From Zavarzinia compransoris (GTDB lineage Bacteria; Pseudomonadota; Alphaproteobacteria; Zavarziniales; Zavarziniaceae): a stretch of DNA of 64,000 nucleotides. The position numbers and the translations under genes are program-made. Positions 1-7,809 of this stretch are shown piece after piece; position 1 is the stretch's first letter; every line of letters begins with the position of its first letter. Under the pieces are notes generated by a model, which was not told the DNA's origin, searched no databases, and worked only from the letters and a program-made list of their open reading frames with translations. Location of the stretch: NCBI RefSeq assembly GCF_003173055.1, contig NZ_QGLF01000001.1, positions 255,085 to 319,084 of the forward strand, read 5' to 3'.

Positions 1-1315
1 CGTCGGCGACGAGGGGCAGTTCGCTCTCGACCTCGACCGATTGCGCCATGCGGTGCAGGAACAGCAGGGCGCCCAGGGTGAAGCCGACCACGATGCCCTC
101 GGTCAGGTCGCGGAACACGGTCAGCAGCAAGGTCGCCATCAGGACCAGCGTATCCCCGCGCGAGGTGCGGAACAGGGTGGCGAAGGCATGGCGTTCGACC
201 ATGTTCCAGGCGACCACCGCAAGCACCGCGGCCAGCGCCGCCAGCGGGATGGCGCTGGCCAGCGGCGCCGCCAGCAGCACGAAGGCAAGCAGGAACAGGG
301 AGTGCAGCATGCCCGCGATCGGACCATGAGCGCCGGCCCGGACATTGGTCGCGGTGCGCGCGATGGTGCCGGTGACGCAGATCCCGCCGAACAGGGCAGA
401 GGCGACATTGGCCATCCCTTGCGCCACCAGTTCGCAGTTGGACCGGTGGCGCCGGCCGCTCATGCTGTCGGCGACGACGGCGGACAGCAGGCTCTCGATC
501 GCGCCGAGCAGGGTGAAGGCGATGGCCGCCGGCAGCATGTCCGCCATTTTTGCCAGGGACAGGGGCGGCAGGCTGGGCATCGGCAGGCTTTGCGGGATAC
601 CGCCGAACTTGCTGCCGATGGTCTCGACCGGCAGGGGCAGCAGGCTGGCCGCGACCGCCGCCGCGGTCACCGCGATCAGCATGCCCGGCCAATGCGGCCG
701 CCAGCGCTTCAGCCCCAGGATCAGCCCGACGGTGAGCACGGAAATGGCGATGGTCGGGACATTGGCCGTGGGCAGGGCGGCGCCGATCGCTTCGAGCTTG
801 GGCAGGATCGCCGCCGGCTCGGTCCCGGCCAGGGTCAGCCCCAGCAGGTCCTTCACCTGCGAGGCGAAGATGATGACGCCGATGCCGGCGGTAAAGCCCA
901 CGGTGACCGGATAGGGAATGAACTTGATATAGGTGCCGAGGCGCAGGAAGCCGATCGCGGCGAGCATGACCCCGGACATCAGGGTCGCCAGCAGCAGCCC
1001 GTCGACGCCATGGGTGGCGACGGTGGTGGCGACCAGGACGATGAAGGCCCCGGCCGGGCCGCCGATCTGGAACCGGCTGCCGCCGAGCGCGGAAACGATG
1101 AAACCGCCGACGATGGCGGCATAGAGCCCGCGGTCCGGCGTGACACCCGAGGCGATGGCGATTGCCATCGACAGCGGCAGGGCGACGATGGCGACGGTCA
1201 GGCCGGCGACCGCATCGGCCTTGAAATCGGCGCGGCCGTAATGCTCGCGCAGGGTGGTGACGAGCTTCGGGGTGAACAGCTCGACGAAACCGGGTTCAGC
1301 GGGCCTTGCGGCCAT
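1..1315 (-). CDS. SulP-family inorganic anion transporter (3' end outside window)
   Basis: Inner-membrane SulP/SLC26 transporter, normally moving sulfate, bicarbonate or another small anion; the substrate cannot be told here. The first 438 residues are visible and the rest, including most or all of the cytoplasmic STAS domain, lies beyond the window edge. Ten or more hydrophobic helices run from about residue 35 to 415. Family signatures are visible near residues 65-95 (DRGLYAAIVGG, then QIGGPAGAFIVLV). The start ATG (1313-1315) has AGGAG eight bases upstream, inside a tandem repeat. The XRE regulator gene ends 75 bp upstream on the same strand, so co-transcription is likely. Confidence 0.9.
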   Translation of the reverse strand, partial: MAARPAEPGFVELFTPKLVTTLREHYGRADFKADAVAGLTVAIVALPLSMAIAIASGVTPDRGLYAAIVGGFIVSALGGSRFQIGGPAGAFIVLVATTVATHGVDGLLLATLMSGVMLAAIGFLRLGTYIKFIPYPVTVGFTAGIGVIIFASQVKDLLGLTLAGTEPAAILPKLEAIGAALPTANVPTIAISVLTVGLILGLKRWRPHWPGMLIAVTAAAVAASLLPLPVETIGSKFGGIPQSLPMPSLPPLSLAKMADMLPAAIAFTLLGAIESLLSAVVADSMSGRRHRSNCELVAQGMANVASALFGGICVTGTIARTATNVRAGAHGPIAGMLHSLFLLAFVLLAAPLASAIPLAALAAVLAVVAWNMVERHAFATLFRTSRGDTLVLMATLLLTVFRDLTEGIVVGFTLGALLFLHRMAQSVEVESELPLVAD

Positions 1316-1320
1316 GGTGC

Positions 1321-1382
1321 GCACTCCTGATCGAAGCCCGTCACGGACGGGCGCTCCTGACCGAAACCCGTCACGGACGGGC
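1321..1382. repeat. Two tandem ~30-bp units, each a hairpin plus Shine-Dalgarno
   Basis: Bases 1321-1350 and 1351-1380 match at 27 of 30 positions. Each unit contains the palindrome CCCGTC-ACG-GACGGG (1337-1351 and 1367-1381). Read on the minus strand, each hairpin is followed by AGGAG; the copy nearest sulP is that gene's ribosome binding site. The duplication therefore repeats a hairpin-plus-SD element in the xre-sulP gap. A role in translation of the transporter is inference. Confidence 0.7.
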
Positions 1383-1390
1383 AGGGCGGA

Positions 1391-1657
1391 TCAGGGGCGG
1401 CCGGGCGGTTTCGGCGGCTTCAGGCGTAAGCCCCGGCCGCCGCCCGTGCTCGGCGCGTTTTCCCCGATCAGCTCGACACCGGCGCGATCCAGGGCCTCGA
1501 CCACCTTGGTCAGGCTGTCCACCACGCCGCGGACATTGCCCTCGCTGGCTTCCATGCGCTGGATGGTGGGCAGGGATACGCCCGAAAGCTCGGCCAGGGT
1601 TTTCTGGTCGATGCCGAGAAGGGCGCGTGCGGCCCGCATTTGCGCGGCAGTCATCAT
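1391..1657 (-). CDS. XRE-family helix-turn-helix regulator
   Basis: Small (88 aa) Cro/C1-type DNA-binding protein. The helix-turn-helix covers about residues 5-58 (QMRAARALLGIDQKTLAEL, then GVSLPTIQRMEA), followed by a helix and a short Pro/Gly/Arg-rich tail. The start is one of two adjacent ATGs (1655-1657 or 1652-1654). It lies directly upstream of the SulP transporter in the same direction. The AT-rich inverted half-sites just upstream of its start suggest self-regulation. The ligand is unknown. Confidence 0.85.
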   Translation of the reverse strand: MMTAAQMRAARALLGIDQKTLAELSGVSLPTIQRMEASEGNVRGVVDSLTKVVEALDRAGVELIGENAPSTGGGRGLRLKPPKPPGRP

Positions 1658-1670
1658 GGGTTGTTCATGT

Positions 1671-1704
1671 ATAAAACATCACTATTGCTGTCTGATATGT
1701 TTAT
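1671..1704. promoter_or_regulatory. Candidate operator between xre and ppx
   Basis: ATAAAACATC (1671-1680) and GATATGTTTAT (1694-1704) form inverted half-sites (ATAAA(A)CAT / ATGTTTAT) about two helical turns apart. They sit in an AT-rich island just upstream of the xre start in otherwise GC-rich DNA. This suits autoregulation by the XRE protein; binding is inferred. Confidence 0.45.
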
Positions 1705-1857
1705 CCTGCGGGGCTGAATTTCAGGATTCACGGATCATCCGGGTCTGGCGGGGGTCTTGCCCGGTCAAGCGCCATGCCCTTCACTCTTGCCGGACAATGC
1801 TGCTATCATGGCTTCAAGTGGGGCGGCGGGTGCCGCTCCGATGTGTTGAGGTCTAAA

Positions 1858-2904
1858 TTGTCGGACTTAAGCCCCGAGGGGCCAGAGCCGGCGGGCGGCG
1901 ACGTGCGTCCCGGCCCGGCGGTCAATCATCCGGAGTCTGTCGATCCGCCGGTCTTCGCGGCGCTTGATCTCGGCACCAACAATTGCCGGCTGCTGATCGC
2001 CGAGCCGGCCCGCCACGGCACGTTCCGCATCGTCGACGCCTTTTCCCGCATCGTCCGCCTGGGCGAGGGGCTGGCCTCCCACGGCCGCATCGCCGAAGCC
2101 GCGATCGAGCGCACGCTGGACGCGCTGCAGGTCTGCGCCGGGCGGATGCGCCGGCGCAAGGTCACCCATATCCGGGCGATCGCCACCGAGGCCTGCCGCC
2201 GCGCCACCAATGGCGCGGATTTCCTCGCCCGGGCGCGCAGCGAAACCGGCATCGTGCTCGAAGTGATCTCGCCGGCGGAAGAGGCGCAGCTCGCGGTCGC
2301 GGGCTGTACCCCGCTGCTCGATCCCGACCGGCGCCGGGCGCTGGTCTTCGATATCGGCGGCGGTTCGACCGAACTCGCCTGGCTGGCGGTCAAGGGGCCG
2401 GACCGGGCGGAAATGCTGGACTGGATGTCCATGCCGCTCGGCGTCGTCACCCTGGCCGAGCGTTTCGGCGGGATCGAGGTGGACGACGGCGTCTATGGCC
2501 GCATGGTGGCGGAGGTGCGGGCGGCGCTCGCCCCTTTCGCCGCGCGCTATCCGGCCGGGCTGGCCGCCGGCGATCACGGCTTCCAGCTGCTCGGCACCTC
2601 GGGTACCGTGACCACCCTGGCAGCGGTGCGCATGAACCTGCCGCGCTATGACCGCACCAGGGTCGACGGGTCCTGGATGACGGCGGCCGAGATCGGGCGG
2701 GTGATCGACGATATCAGGGCCATGAGCTTCGACCGGCGGGCGGCCAATCCCTGCATCGGCCGCGACCGCGCCGATCTGGTGCTGGCCGGCTGCGCCATTC
2801 TCGAGGCGATCATGGAAGCCTGGCCGGAGCGGCGCCTGCGCATCGCCGACCGGGGCTTGCGCGAAGGCGTGTTGATGGGACTGATGGCGGGTAACAGGAT
2901 ATGA
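1858..2904 (+). CDS. ppx: Ppx/GppA exopolyphosphatase-family phosphatase
   Basis: Actin-like ATPase-fold enzyme of the exopolyphosphatase / pppGpp phosphatase family, 348 aa from the chosen start, the usual length of the short alphaproteobacterial form. Visible motifs are [11 protein letters not shown] near the N-terminus, the catalytic-domain segment [14 protein letters not shown], the phosphate-binding DIGGGSTEL and [12 protein letters not shown]. Start: TTG at 1858 has GAGG six bases upstream. The frame stays open to an ATG at 1774, but the added 28 residues do not look like this gene's coding sequence. It overlaps rlmE by ATGA, an arrangement common in this class. Polyphosphate versus pppGpp preference is not decidable. 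Confidence 0.88.
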   Translation: MSDLSPEGPEPAGGDVRPGPAVNHPESVDPPVFAALDLGTNNCRLLIAEPARHGTFRIVDAFSRIVRLGEGLASHGRIAEAAIERTLDALQVCAGRMRRRKVTHIRAIATEACRRATNGADFLARARSETGIVLEVISPAEEAQLAVAGCTPLLDPDRRRALVFDIGGGSTELAWLAVKGPDRAEMLDWMSMPLGVVTLAERFGGIEVDDGVYGRMVAEVRAALAPFAARYPAGLAAGDHGFQLLGTSGTVTTLAAVRMNLPRYDRTRVDGSWMTAAEIGRVIDDIRAMSFDRRAANPCIGRDRADLVLAGCAILEAIMEAWPERRLRIADRGLREGVLMGLMAGNRI

Positions 2905-3617
2905 GCGGACGGTCAGGCAGCAACGGCGGCAGCGCCGGTTCCGTGCCCCGGGGCATGCATGTCCGGGTGAAGACGGCGAAGAAGCGCACGGTCTCCTCCG
3001 CCCGCTGGCTGGAACGGCAGTTGAACGACCCCTATGTCGCCGCCGCCAAGCGCGACGGTTATCGCAGCCGCGCCGCCTACAAGCTGATCGAGATCGACGA
3101 CAAGCTCCGCGTTCTCAAGCCCGGGGCCGTGGTCGTCGATCTCGGCGCCGCCCCCGGCGGCTGGTGCCAGGTGGCCGGCGCCCGCGTCCGCTCCCGCCCC
3201 GGCGATCCGGCGCCCAACGGCAAGGTGGTGGGCATCGACCTGACCGAAGTGGCGCCCCTGGCCGGGGCCGAGGTCATCCAACTCGACTTCCTGGCCCCGG
3301 ATGCGCCGGAACGCCTGCGCGCCCTGCTCGGCGGGCCGGCGGATGTGGTCCTGTCCGACATGGCGGCCTCCGCCACCGGCCACAAGGCGACGGACCACCT
3401 GAAGATCATGGCCCTGTGCGAGGCCGCCCTCGATTTCGCGGTCGAGGTGCTGAAACCGGGCGGGGCCTTTATCGCCAAAGTGTTGCAGGGCGGCTCGGAA
3501 AACCAGCTGATGGCCACCATGCGCAAGCATTTCTCGGTGGTGAAGCACATGAAGCCGCCGGCCAGCCGGAGCGATTCGTCCGAAATGTACGTCGTCGCTA
3601 CCGGCTTCCGGGCTTAG
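2901..3617 (+). CDS. rlmE: 23S rRNA (uridine-2'-O)-methyltransferase RlmE (FtsJ/RrmJ)
   Basis: SAM-dependent methyltransferase that methylates the A-loop uridine (U2552 in E. coli) of 23S rRNA late in 50S assembly. The SAM motif [11 protein letters not shown] is clear. The family K-D-K-E tetrad is visible as [23 protein letters not shown] and [13 protein letters not shown]. The 238 aa include a basic N-terminal extension of about 30 residues, common in alphaproteobacteria. The ATG overlaps the ppx stop (ATGA), implying translational coupling. Confidence 0.95.
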   Translation: MSGRSGSNGGSAGSVPRGMHVRVKTAKKRTVSSARWLERQLNDPYVAAAKRDGYRSRAAYKLIEIDDKLRVLKPGAVVVDLGAAPGGWCQVAGARVRSRPGDPAPNGKVVGIDLTEVAPLAGAEVIQLDFLAPDAPERLRALLGGPADVVLSDMAASATGHKATDHLKIMALCEAALDFAVEVLKPGGAFIAKVLQGGSENQLMATMRKHFSVVKHMKPPASRSDSSEMYVVATGFRA

Positions 3618-3618
3618 A

Positions 3619-3664
3619 GTTTGTCCGATTTTGGCTGAATCAGCCAAAATCGAAAAAGACAAAC
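3619..3664 (+). terminator. Hairpin after rlmE, probable transcription terminator
   Basis: A 13-bp perfect stem (CGATTTTGGCTGA and its complement, 3626-3652) with a one-base centre is nested in an outer GTTTGTC/GACAAAC stem. It starts two bases after the rlmE stop, between convergent genes. There is no clean T-tract, so termination is an inference. Confidence 0.5.
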
Positions 3665-3678
3665 GGCCACGCATAAGA

Positions 3679-3719
3679 CTGGAGTTTGTCCGCTTCATAC
3701 TGAAGCGGACAAACTCCAG
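3679..3719. repeat. Second palindrome with a 19-bp perfect stem
   Basis: CTGGAGTTTGTCCGCTTCA (3679-3697), loop TAC, then the exact complement to 3719. It shares the module GAGTTTGTCCG with the hairpin just before it, so the two look like diverged copies of one palindromic element. It could act as a terminator for the leftward secreted-protein genes or be a REP-like repeat. Confidence 0.6.
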
Positions 3720-3736
3720 GGAGGCTTCAGGCGGGG

Positions 3737-4633
3737 TTACCGGGCGGCGCAGATCGTCGCCCGGGCATTCGCCCAGCAGCCGCCCTTCTTCTGGCGGAAA
3801 TCCTCGCCGAGGAAGCTCTGGGCGTGGGTGGCGTTCCGTTCGCCGTTCCAGTTGCCCGAGGCGGTGCCGTCGCCCGCGGGGGCGAGTTCGGCGAAATAGT
3901 CGCCGAGGTAATTCTCGCGATCGGTGTTGATCCAGAAGCCCCCGGTGCCGTCATTGGCCATCCAGATCGGGCAGTTCGCCTTGATGTCGATATAGGTCCG
4001 GCCGTCGACCACCAGCTTGCAGGTCCCATGGATGACATAGGGCCCGGAGGAGGTGGGGGCGGCCGCCGTCGCCGTCGCCGAAGGGGCGTCGAGGACGCAG
4101 GCGATCGTCTTCTTCACCACGGCGTTGGTGCCCTTCAGCGCGAACGACTCGATGTGTTCCCCTTCGCCCTGAACCATATAGGCGAAATTGACCGTCGAAG
4201 CGTTCGAGAACAGGTCGGTCAGGCCGTCGGGCTCGCTGTTGGGGGTGCGATAGGTCCGCCACTCGTAACCCGTCGCATCGGTTTCCAGCGACATCGAGAC
4301 CAAGGTGGATTCGGCGCGGTTGTTGTCCCACCAGATCTCCACCTCGATCGCCCGCTCCTGCGCGGCGGAGGCAAAGGCGCTGAAGGCGAACAGGCTGGAA
4401 TCGCGATTGTATTCGAAGCGCAGCCCGCGTTCGGAGCCCGTCAGCATGAAGGCGTCGCACAGCTGGACCTCGCCGTCAGCCGTCGTCGCCCGGCGCAGGG
4501 TCCAGGCGCCCGAGGTGCCGTAATCGGTGACCTGAAGCGTGTCGGCCGGCGCCGCGAACGCGGCCGGCGGCATGGCAAGGGCGCCGGCGACGATCGCCGC
4601 CGCCAGCGGGCGGACGAATGCGTTGAATTTCAT
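3737..4633 (-). CDS. Secreted two-domain protein with W...C...C module and C-terminal CW motif domain
   Basis: Function unknown; exported. From the ATG at 4631-4633 (AGGAG nine bases upstream) the protein is 298 aa with a Sec signal peptide of about 27 residues ending AAFA. Residues ~30-170 resemble modules in two neighbouring genes: SGAWTL near the start, LCDAF, and a closing FALKGTNAVVKKTIACV. After an Ala/Thr/Pro linker, residues ~185-298 form a second Cys-containing domain ending in an HAxxxLG...GGCWxNxxxxICA pattern, which I recall from unannotated alphaproteobacterial exported proteins. The frame extends 33 codons upstream but without signal-peptide character. It is last in a four-gene run of exported proteins. 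Confidence 0.75.
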   Translation of the reverse strand: MKFNAFVRPLAAAIVAGALAMPPAAFAAPADTLQVTDYGTSGAWTLRRATTADGEVQLCDAFMLTGSERGLRFEYNRDSSLFAFSAFASAAQERAIEVEIWWDNNRAESTLVSMSLETDATGYEWRTYRTPNSEPDGLTDLFSNASTVNFAYMVQGEGEHIESFALKGTNAVVKKTIACVLDAPSATATAAAPTSSGPYVIHGTCKLVVDGRTYIDIKANCPIWMANDGTGGFWINTDRENYLGDYFAELAPAGDGTASGNWNGERNATHAQSFLGEDFRQKKGGCWANARATICAAR

Positions 4634-4709
4634 GGTGTCTATCTCCTCGGATCGATGGAATGAAGGGCGATGCTTGGCGTGCACCGCGATGGCGGACCGG
4701 GGCGGCGTT

Positions 4710-5192
4710 TCAGCCGCCGTTGGCGGAAACACACTCCATCACGCGCTCGAGCGCCGAGACCGCCGAATTGTTGAACTTGACCGTTCCGCTCTTGATCCTG
4801 CCGCCGGCCAGGATCTGCCAGGTGTAACCGCGGGCGACCGCGACCTGTTCGAGCACGGTGTCGTCGATGTAGAACAGAAGGCGGTCGCCGAAGGATTCCG
4901 CATCGACGAGTTCAGCCGAGCCGCCGACGATGACGGTCGATTCCGGATATTTCGCCTTGGCGATGCCGGTGGACGGCACGCTGACATAGACTTTGCCGTC
5001 GGTATTCCGGGCCATGATATTGGGGCCTTGGATCGCCCGGCAGACGATGCCCTGGCCTTGCTGCTGCTGGTTGAAGGACCAGCCGTCGAAGCCCATGCCA
5101 TAGGGCTCGGCCGGGGACGCCCAAGCAGGCCCCGACCAAGCAGGTCCCCACCAGGCGGCCAACGCCGCCAACAGGAAGACGGATGCTTTCAT
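4710..5192 (-). CDS. Secreted single W...C...C module protein
   Basis: Unknown function; 160 aa with a signal peptide of about 25 residues (cleavage near PAWA-SP). The mature protein is one copy of the module shared with its neighbours: GWSF near the start, IVCRAI, then a hydrophobic beta-rich middle and SGTVKFNNSAVSALERVMECV near the end, giving two conserved cysteines. The start at 5190-5192 was chosen because it begins the signal peptide; a 21-codon upstream extension has none. It lies 76 bp upstream of the 3737-4633 gene on the same strand, with no obvious terminator between. Confidence 0.7.
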   Translation of the reverse strand: MKASVFLLAALAAWWGPAWSGPAWASPAEPYGMGFDGWSFNQQQQGQGIVCRAIQGPNIMARNTDGKVYVSVPSTGIAKAKYPESTVIVGGSAELVDAESFGDRLLFYIDDTVLEQVAVARGYTWQILAGGRIKSGTVKFNNSAVSALERVMECVSANGG

Positions 5193-5251
5193 GAACGGCC
5201 CCCGAAGATAATGCCTGTGAACGGCAGGGTTCCAGCGCGGCCAGGACGTGC

Positions 5252-5650
5252 TCAATAGCCGTCGCTGATCAGCTGCCCGTTGTCGTTGTGGATACCCTGC
5301 AATTCAATTCTCGACTGGCGGTAGCTGCCGTTCCGCCTTTTGCAGCTGCCGTTCAGGAAGACTTTCTCGTGGCTGACGTCCAGCCAGTACTGGTCGCAAC
5401 TGCGCTGGAACGAGGCGCCTTCGTACCCCTGGCGCTTCAGGGTGCCGTCGATATTCTGGTAGCCGAGCAGCAGCAGTTCCGTATTCCGGTACCGGCCCTG
5501 CCTGTCCTTGCATTGCGCGACGAGATAGGCGTCGCTGCCGCTGACTTCGATCTGAATGTCGCTGCACGACCGCTGGAAGCTGGAGGGCGCCGCCGAAGCC
5601 GCCCCGCCGCCGAGAAGGAGAGCGGCCAGAGTGCAGAGCGCGAAACGCAT
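5252..5650 (-). CDS. Secreted cyanovirin-N homology (CVNH) lectin-like protein
   Basis: Predicted exported carbohydrate-binding protein, 132 aa. A signal peptide (residues 1-20, ending AASA) precedes two tandem CVNH repeats beginning SFQRSCSDIQIEV (residue 24) and SFQRSCDQYWLDV (residue 80). Each has a Cys pair (29/47 and 85/103) at the places where cyanovirin-N has its two disulfides, and the repeat-end pattern is NxxGxL (QNIDGTL, HNDNGQL). The family binds high-mannose or related glycans; the ligand here is unknown. The gene is hidden inside a longer open frame whose upstream 365 codons are out-of-frame sequence of the neighbouring gene; the ATG at 5648-5650 is the credible start. Confidence 0.8.
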   Translation of the reverse strand: MRFALCTLAALLLGGGAASAAPSSFQRSCSDIQIEVSGSDAYLVAQCKDRQGRYRNTELLLLGYQNIDGTLKRQGYEGASFQRSCDQYWLDVSHEKVFLNGSCKRRNGSYRQSRIELQGIHNDNGQLISDGY

Positions 5651-5709
5651 GGCGTTATCCCTTTTGCCTTTATGGAATGCCCGGGGTTCCGGTCGGTTGC
5701 GCCGCGCGT

Positions 5710-7368
5710 TCACTGGACGGCCGCCCAGGTGCCGGAACTGTCCTTGCGGAGCAGGGTGAGAGTGTTCGGGTCGATGTCCTGATAGAGATCGGGGGTCAGA
5801 TCGAACAGGAAGGCGTAGTCGCCCAGCACGCGCCAGAAGCGGACGGCCCCGTCGCCATAGCTGAAGCTGCCGCATTGCGGCCCCGTCGGCCCTTCCCTGC
5901 TTTCCTTGTAGCGCGGGTCCGCCGGGGTGATGTCGAAGACATAGCCGTCCGGCGAGAGCGAGGGGTCGGCCTTCTTCACCGCGCATTTCCGCCCGCGGAG
6001 TTCGCTCTGCTCGGCGCCCTGGCGGGAACGCATGTCGAGGTCGCGCTCGACATGCTTCGGATCGATCGTGTTGAACCAGACCAGGGGCTGCGGGTCGCTG
6101 ACCTCCGGCTTTTGGCCATAGACGGCATTGAGGGCCGAGCGGACGATCATCAGCTGCGCCCATTGGGCCCCGCCGGCGAATTCGAGCTGCGCCGTGACCC
6201 CCTTGCAGCGCAGCGCCCGGTAGAGGAGGGCGTCTTCGACCACCTGCACCTCGTTCACCACCCATTCGCATGCCGGGTCGGGCAGATAGTCGCCATAGGT
6301 CGCTTCGCCTGACAGATAGGCGACCGCGCGCCCCGCGCAGATGCCGGTCAAGGGCAGGCGCGGGCCGTCGTCGGGACAGCCGGGGGCGCCGCCCGAAGCT
6401 GGCCGCGGCGCGGCTGCCGCGCTGCCGCCCTGGCCCTTCCGCGCCACGCATTCCTCGATCTTGCTGATGACCGCCGCCGTCCCGACCAGCTTGTGATCGC
6501 TGGCGGTGCGGCCGATGGTGACGAGCATCGCCTTGCCGCTCCTGATCGCGTCGAGTTCGGCCATGCCGAGCCAGGCGAACGTCCAGCCGTTGCGCGCCGA
6601 ACCGCTGATGGAACGGCTGTTGCCGTCCACGATGATCTGGCCGCTCCAGTCCGGCGCATTCTCGACCGGCAGGGCGACCTGCCACTGCATGCCGTCCCAG
6701 CCCAGCCGCCAGACCGAGCCGCGGTCGGGGAACTCGCCGGTGCAATAGGCGAAATTGCCGGCCACGGTCGCACCCGTCACCGTCCAGCCGCGGACCTCGG
6801 CGTAATGGCTTTCCACCGCCTGCGGCGTGCCGGCGATGTCATAGCCGTCGTAGTCGTTCGTTCCGGCGTTGCCGGCATTCTGCAAGCCGTGGCCGCGCAC
6901 GCATTCCGTCGCGAGATCGAGGGCGGCCTTGGCGCCGCGCAGGGAGAAATTCTGTCCCGACGGATCGAAGTTCAGCTTGATCTGCCGGCCCGCCACGATC
7001 GCGTCGATCACGCCCTGGTCGACCGGGGCGCGGACCACATCCCCGTCCAGCGAGAATTGAACGGGAAACGCCGTGCCGTCGATCAGCAGGCTGACCTGCA
7101 CGCTGTTGCCGGAGATCAGGTAATCCGAGGCCAGCGTCCACTGCCGGCCGTCATTCTCGAGCCGCAGGTAGGAGCCGAAATCCGGCTGCGCCGACGGGTT
7201 GGCGATCCTCGCCGAGCACATGCGGGCATCCGGCCCCTCGCTCCAGGATTCGACCGTCCAGGCGCCCGAATTGGCGTAGACATCGGCCACCGGGGCGGCG
7301 GCGACCGGGGCCGCCAGCGCAGAAAGGAAACCCGCGGCGACCAGCGATGCCTTCAGAATGCGCCTCAT
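5710..7368 (-). CDS. Secreted multi-domain protein with two W...C...C modules
   Basis: Function unknown, 552 aa, first gene of the exported cluster. The signal peptide is about 24 residues (ending APVAA). Module 1 (~residues 33-160) runs from SGAWTVESW through MCSARI to FSLRGAKAALDLATECV. Module 2 (~190-320) runs from RGWTVTG through FAYCTGEF to KIEECV. The rest (~340-552) is a Cys-containing region with no family I recognise, ending in a segment with CGSFSYGDGAVRFWRV. Start ATG 7366-7368, with AGGA upstream; the frame remains open a further 105 codons without coding character. An internal duplication and two paralogues next door indicate local expansion of one secreted module. Confidence 0.75.
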   Translation of the reverse strand: MRRILKASLVAAGFLSALAAPVAAAPVADVYANSGAWTVESWSEGPDARMCSARIANPSAQPDFGSYLRLENDGRQWTLASDYLISGNSVQVSLLIDGTAFPVQFSLDGDVVRAPVDQGVIDAIVAGRQIKLNFDPSGQNFSLRGAKAALDLATECVRGHGLQNAGNAGTNDYDGYDIAGTPQAVESHYAEVRGWTVTGATVAGNFAYCTGEFPDRGSVWRLGWDGMQWQVALPVENAPDWSGQIIVDGNSRSISGSARNGWTFAWLGMAELDAIRSGKAMLVTIGRTASDHKLVGTAAVISKIEECVARKGQGGSAAAAPRPASGGAPGCPDDGPRLPLTGICAGRAVAYLSGEATYGDYLPDPACEWVVNEVQVVEDALLYRALRCKGVTAQLEFAGGAQWAQLMIVRSALNAVYGQKPEVSDPQPLVWFNTIDPKHVERDLDMRSRQGAEQSELRGRKCAVKKADPSLSPDGYVFDITPADPRYKESREGPTGPQCGSFSYGDGAVRFWRVLGDYAFLFDLTPDLYQDIDPNTLTLLRKDSSGTWAAVQ

Positions 7369-7809
7369 GTTAAGGATCCTCGGAATGACGGGAAGGGCTC
7401 GAACGGCCGGCATGACGGCATCGGCGGAAAAGGGTTGCATTCCCGCCCGCGACCGGGGATGGTTCAGGGGTCGGGGCCCGGCCGCCCCTTCCAGGCGCTG
7501 CCTGCCCGGGACGCTACCTGAGACGCTATGTGTGGCAGGGGCGGCGCGCTGGCCCGTTTCGTTCCTTGCATGCGATGCCCGCCCCGCACGCGATGCCCGG
7601 GGTGGAACGTTGGGCGTGCAAGGCCGACCCGATGCAATGCCATGCATCCCAATGCCCCCCTCGGGCCGCTGCTTTGCCGCCATGAAATCCCCTCTTGCGA
7701 CGGGGGAACGTTAGCTTGGCGACTTGAAGGGCGCATACCCACTTCTGGGTATGAAGGGCATTTTTCGTCGGTTTTTGTTTCGGATTGATTGCCGGCGGCG
7801 CGGGGCCGG
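7369..7809. other. 441-bp intergenic region before the secreted cluster
   Basis: No credible gene on either strand. It should hold the promoter of the leftward secreted-protein genes, but I cannot pick a convincing -35/-10. It contains a perfect 20-bp palindrome (7732-7751, listed separately) and short imperfect direct repeats of GCGATGCCC around 7570-7600. Confidence 0.5.
7732..7751. promoter_or_regulatory. Perfect 20-bp palindrome, candidate regulator site
   Basis: CATACCCACTTCTGGGTATG has two perfect 8-bp arms and a 4-bp centre. It lies between the LuxR-type regulator gene and the secreted cluster, 364 bp upstream of the latter's first start codon. Length and symmetry resemble LuxR-family boxes. 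It could also be an RNA hairpin at the end of the luxR-type transcript, though no T-tract follows on that strand. Confidence 0.4.

Noticed and set aside
41-1330. 429-codon plus-strand frame rich in Gln, Arg and Asp
   Set aside because: Antisense to the SulP transporter; composition is the typical GC-shadow of a membrane protein.
5252-6745. 497-codon protein on the minus strand
   Set aside because: Only the final 132 codons are coding (CVNH gene); the rest is out of frame with the larger secreted protein.
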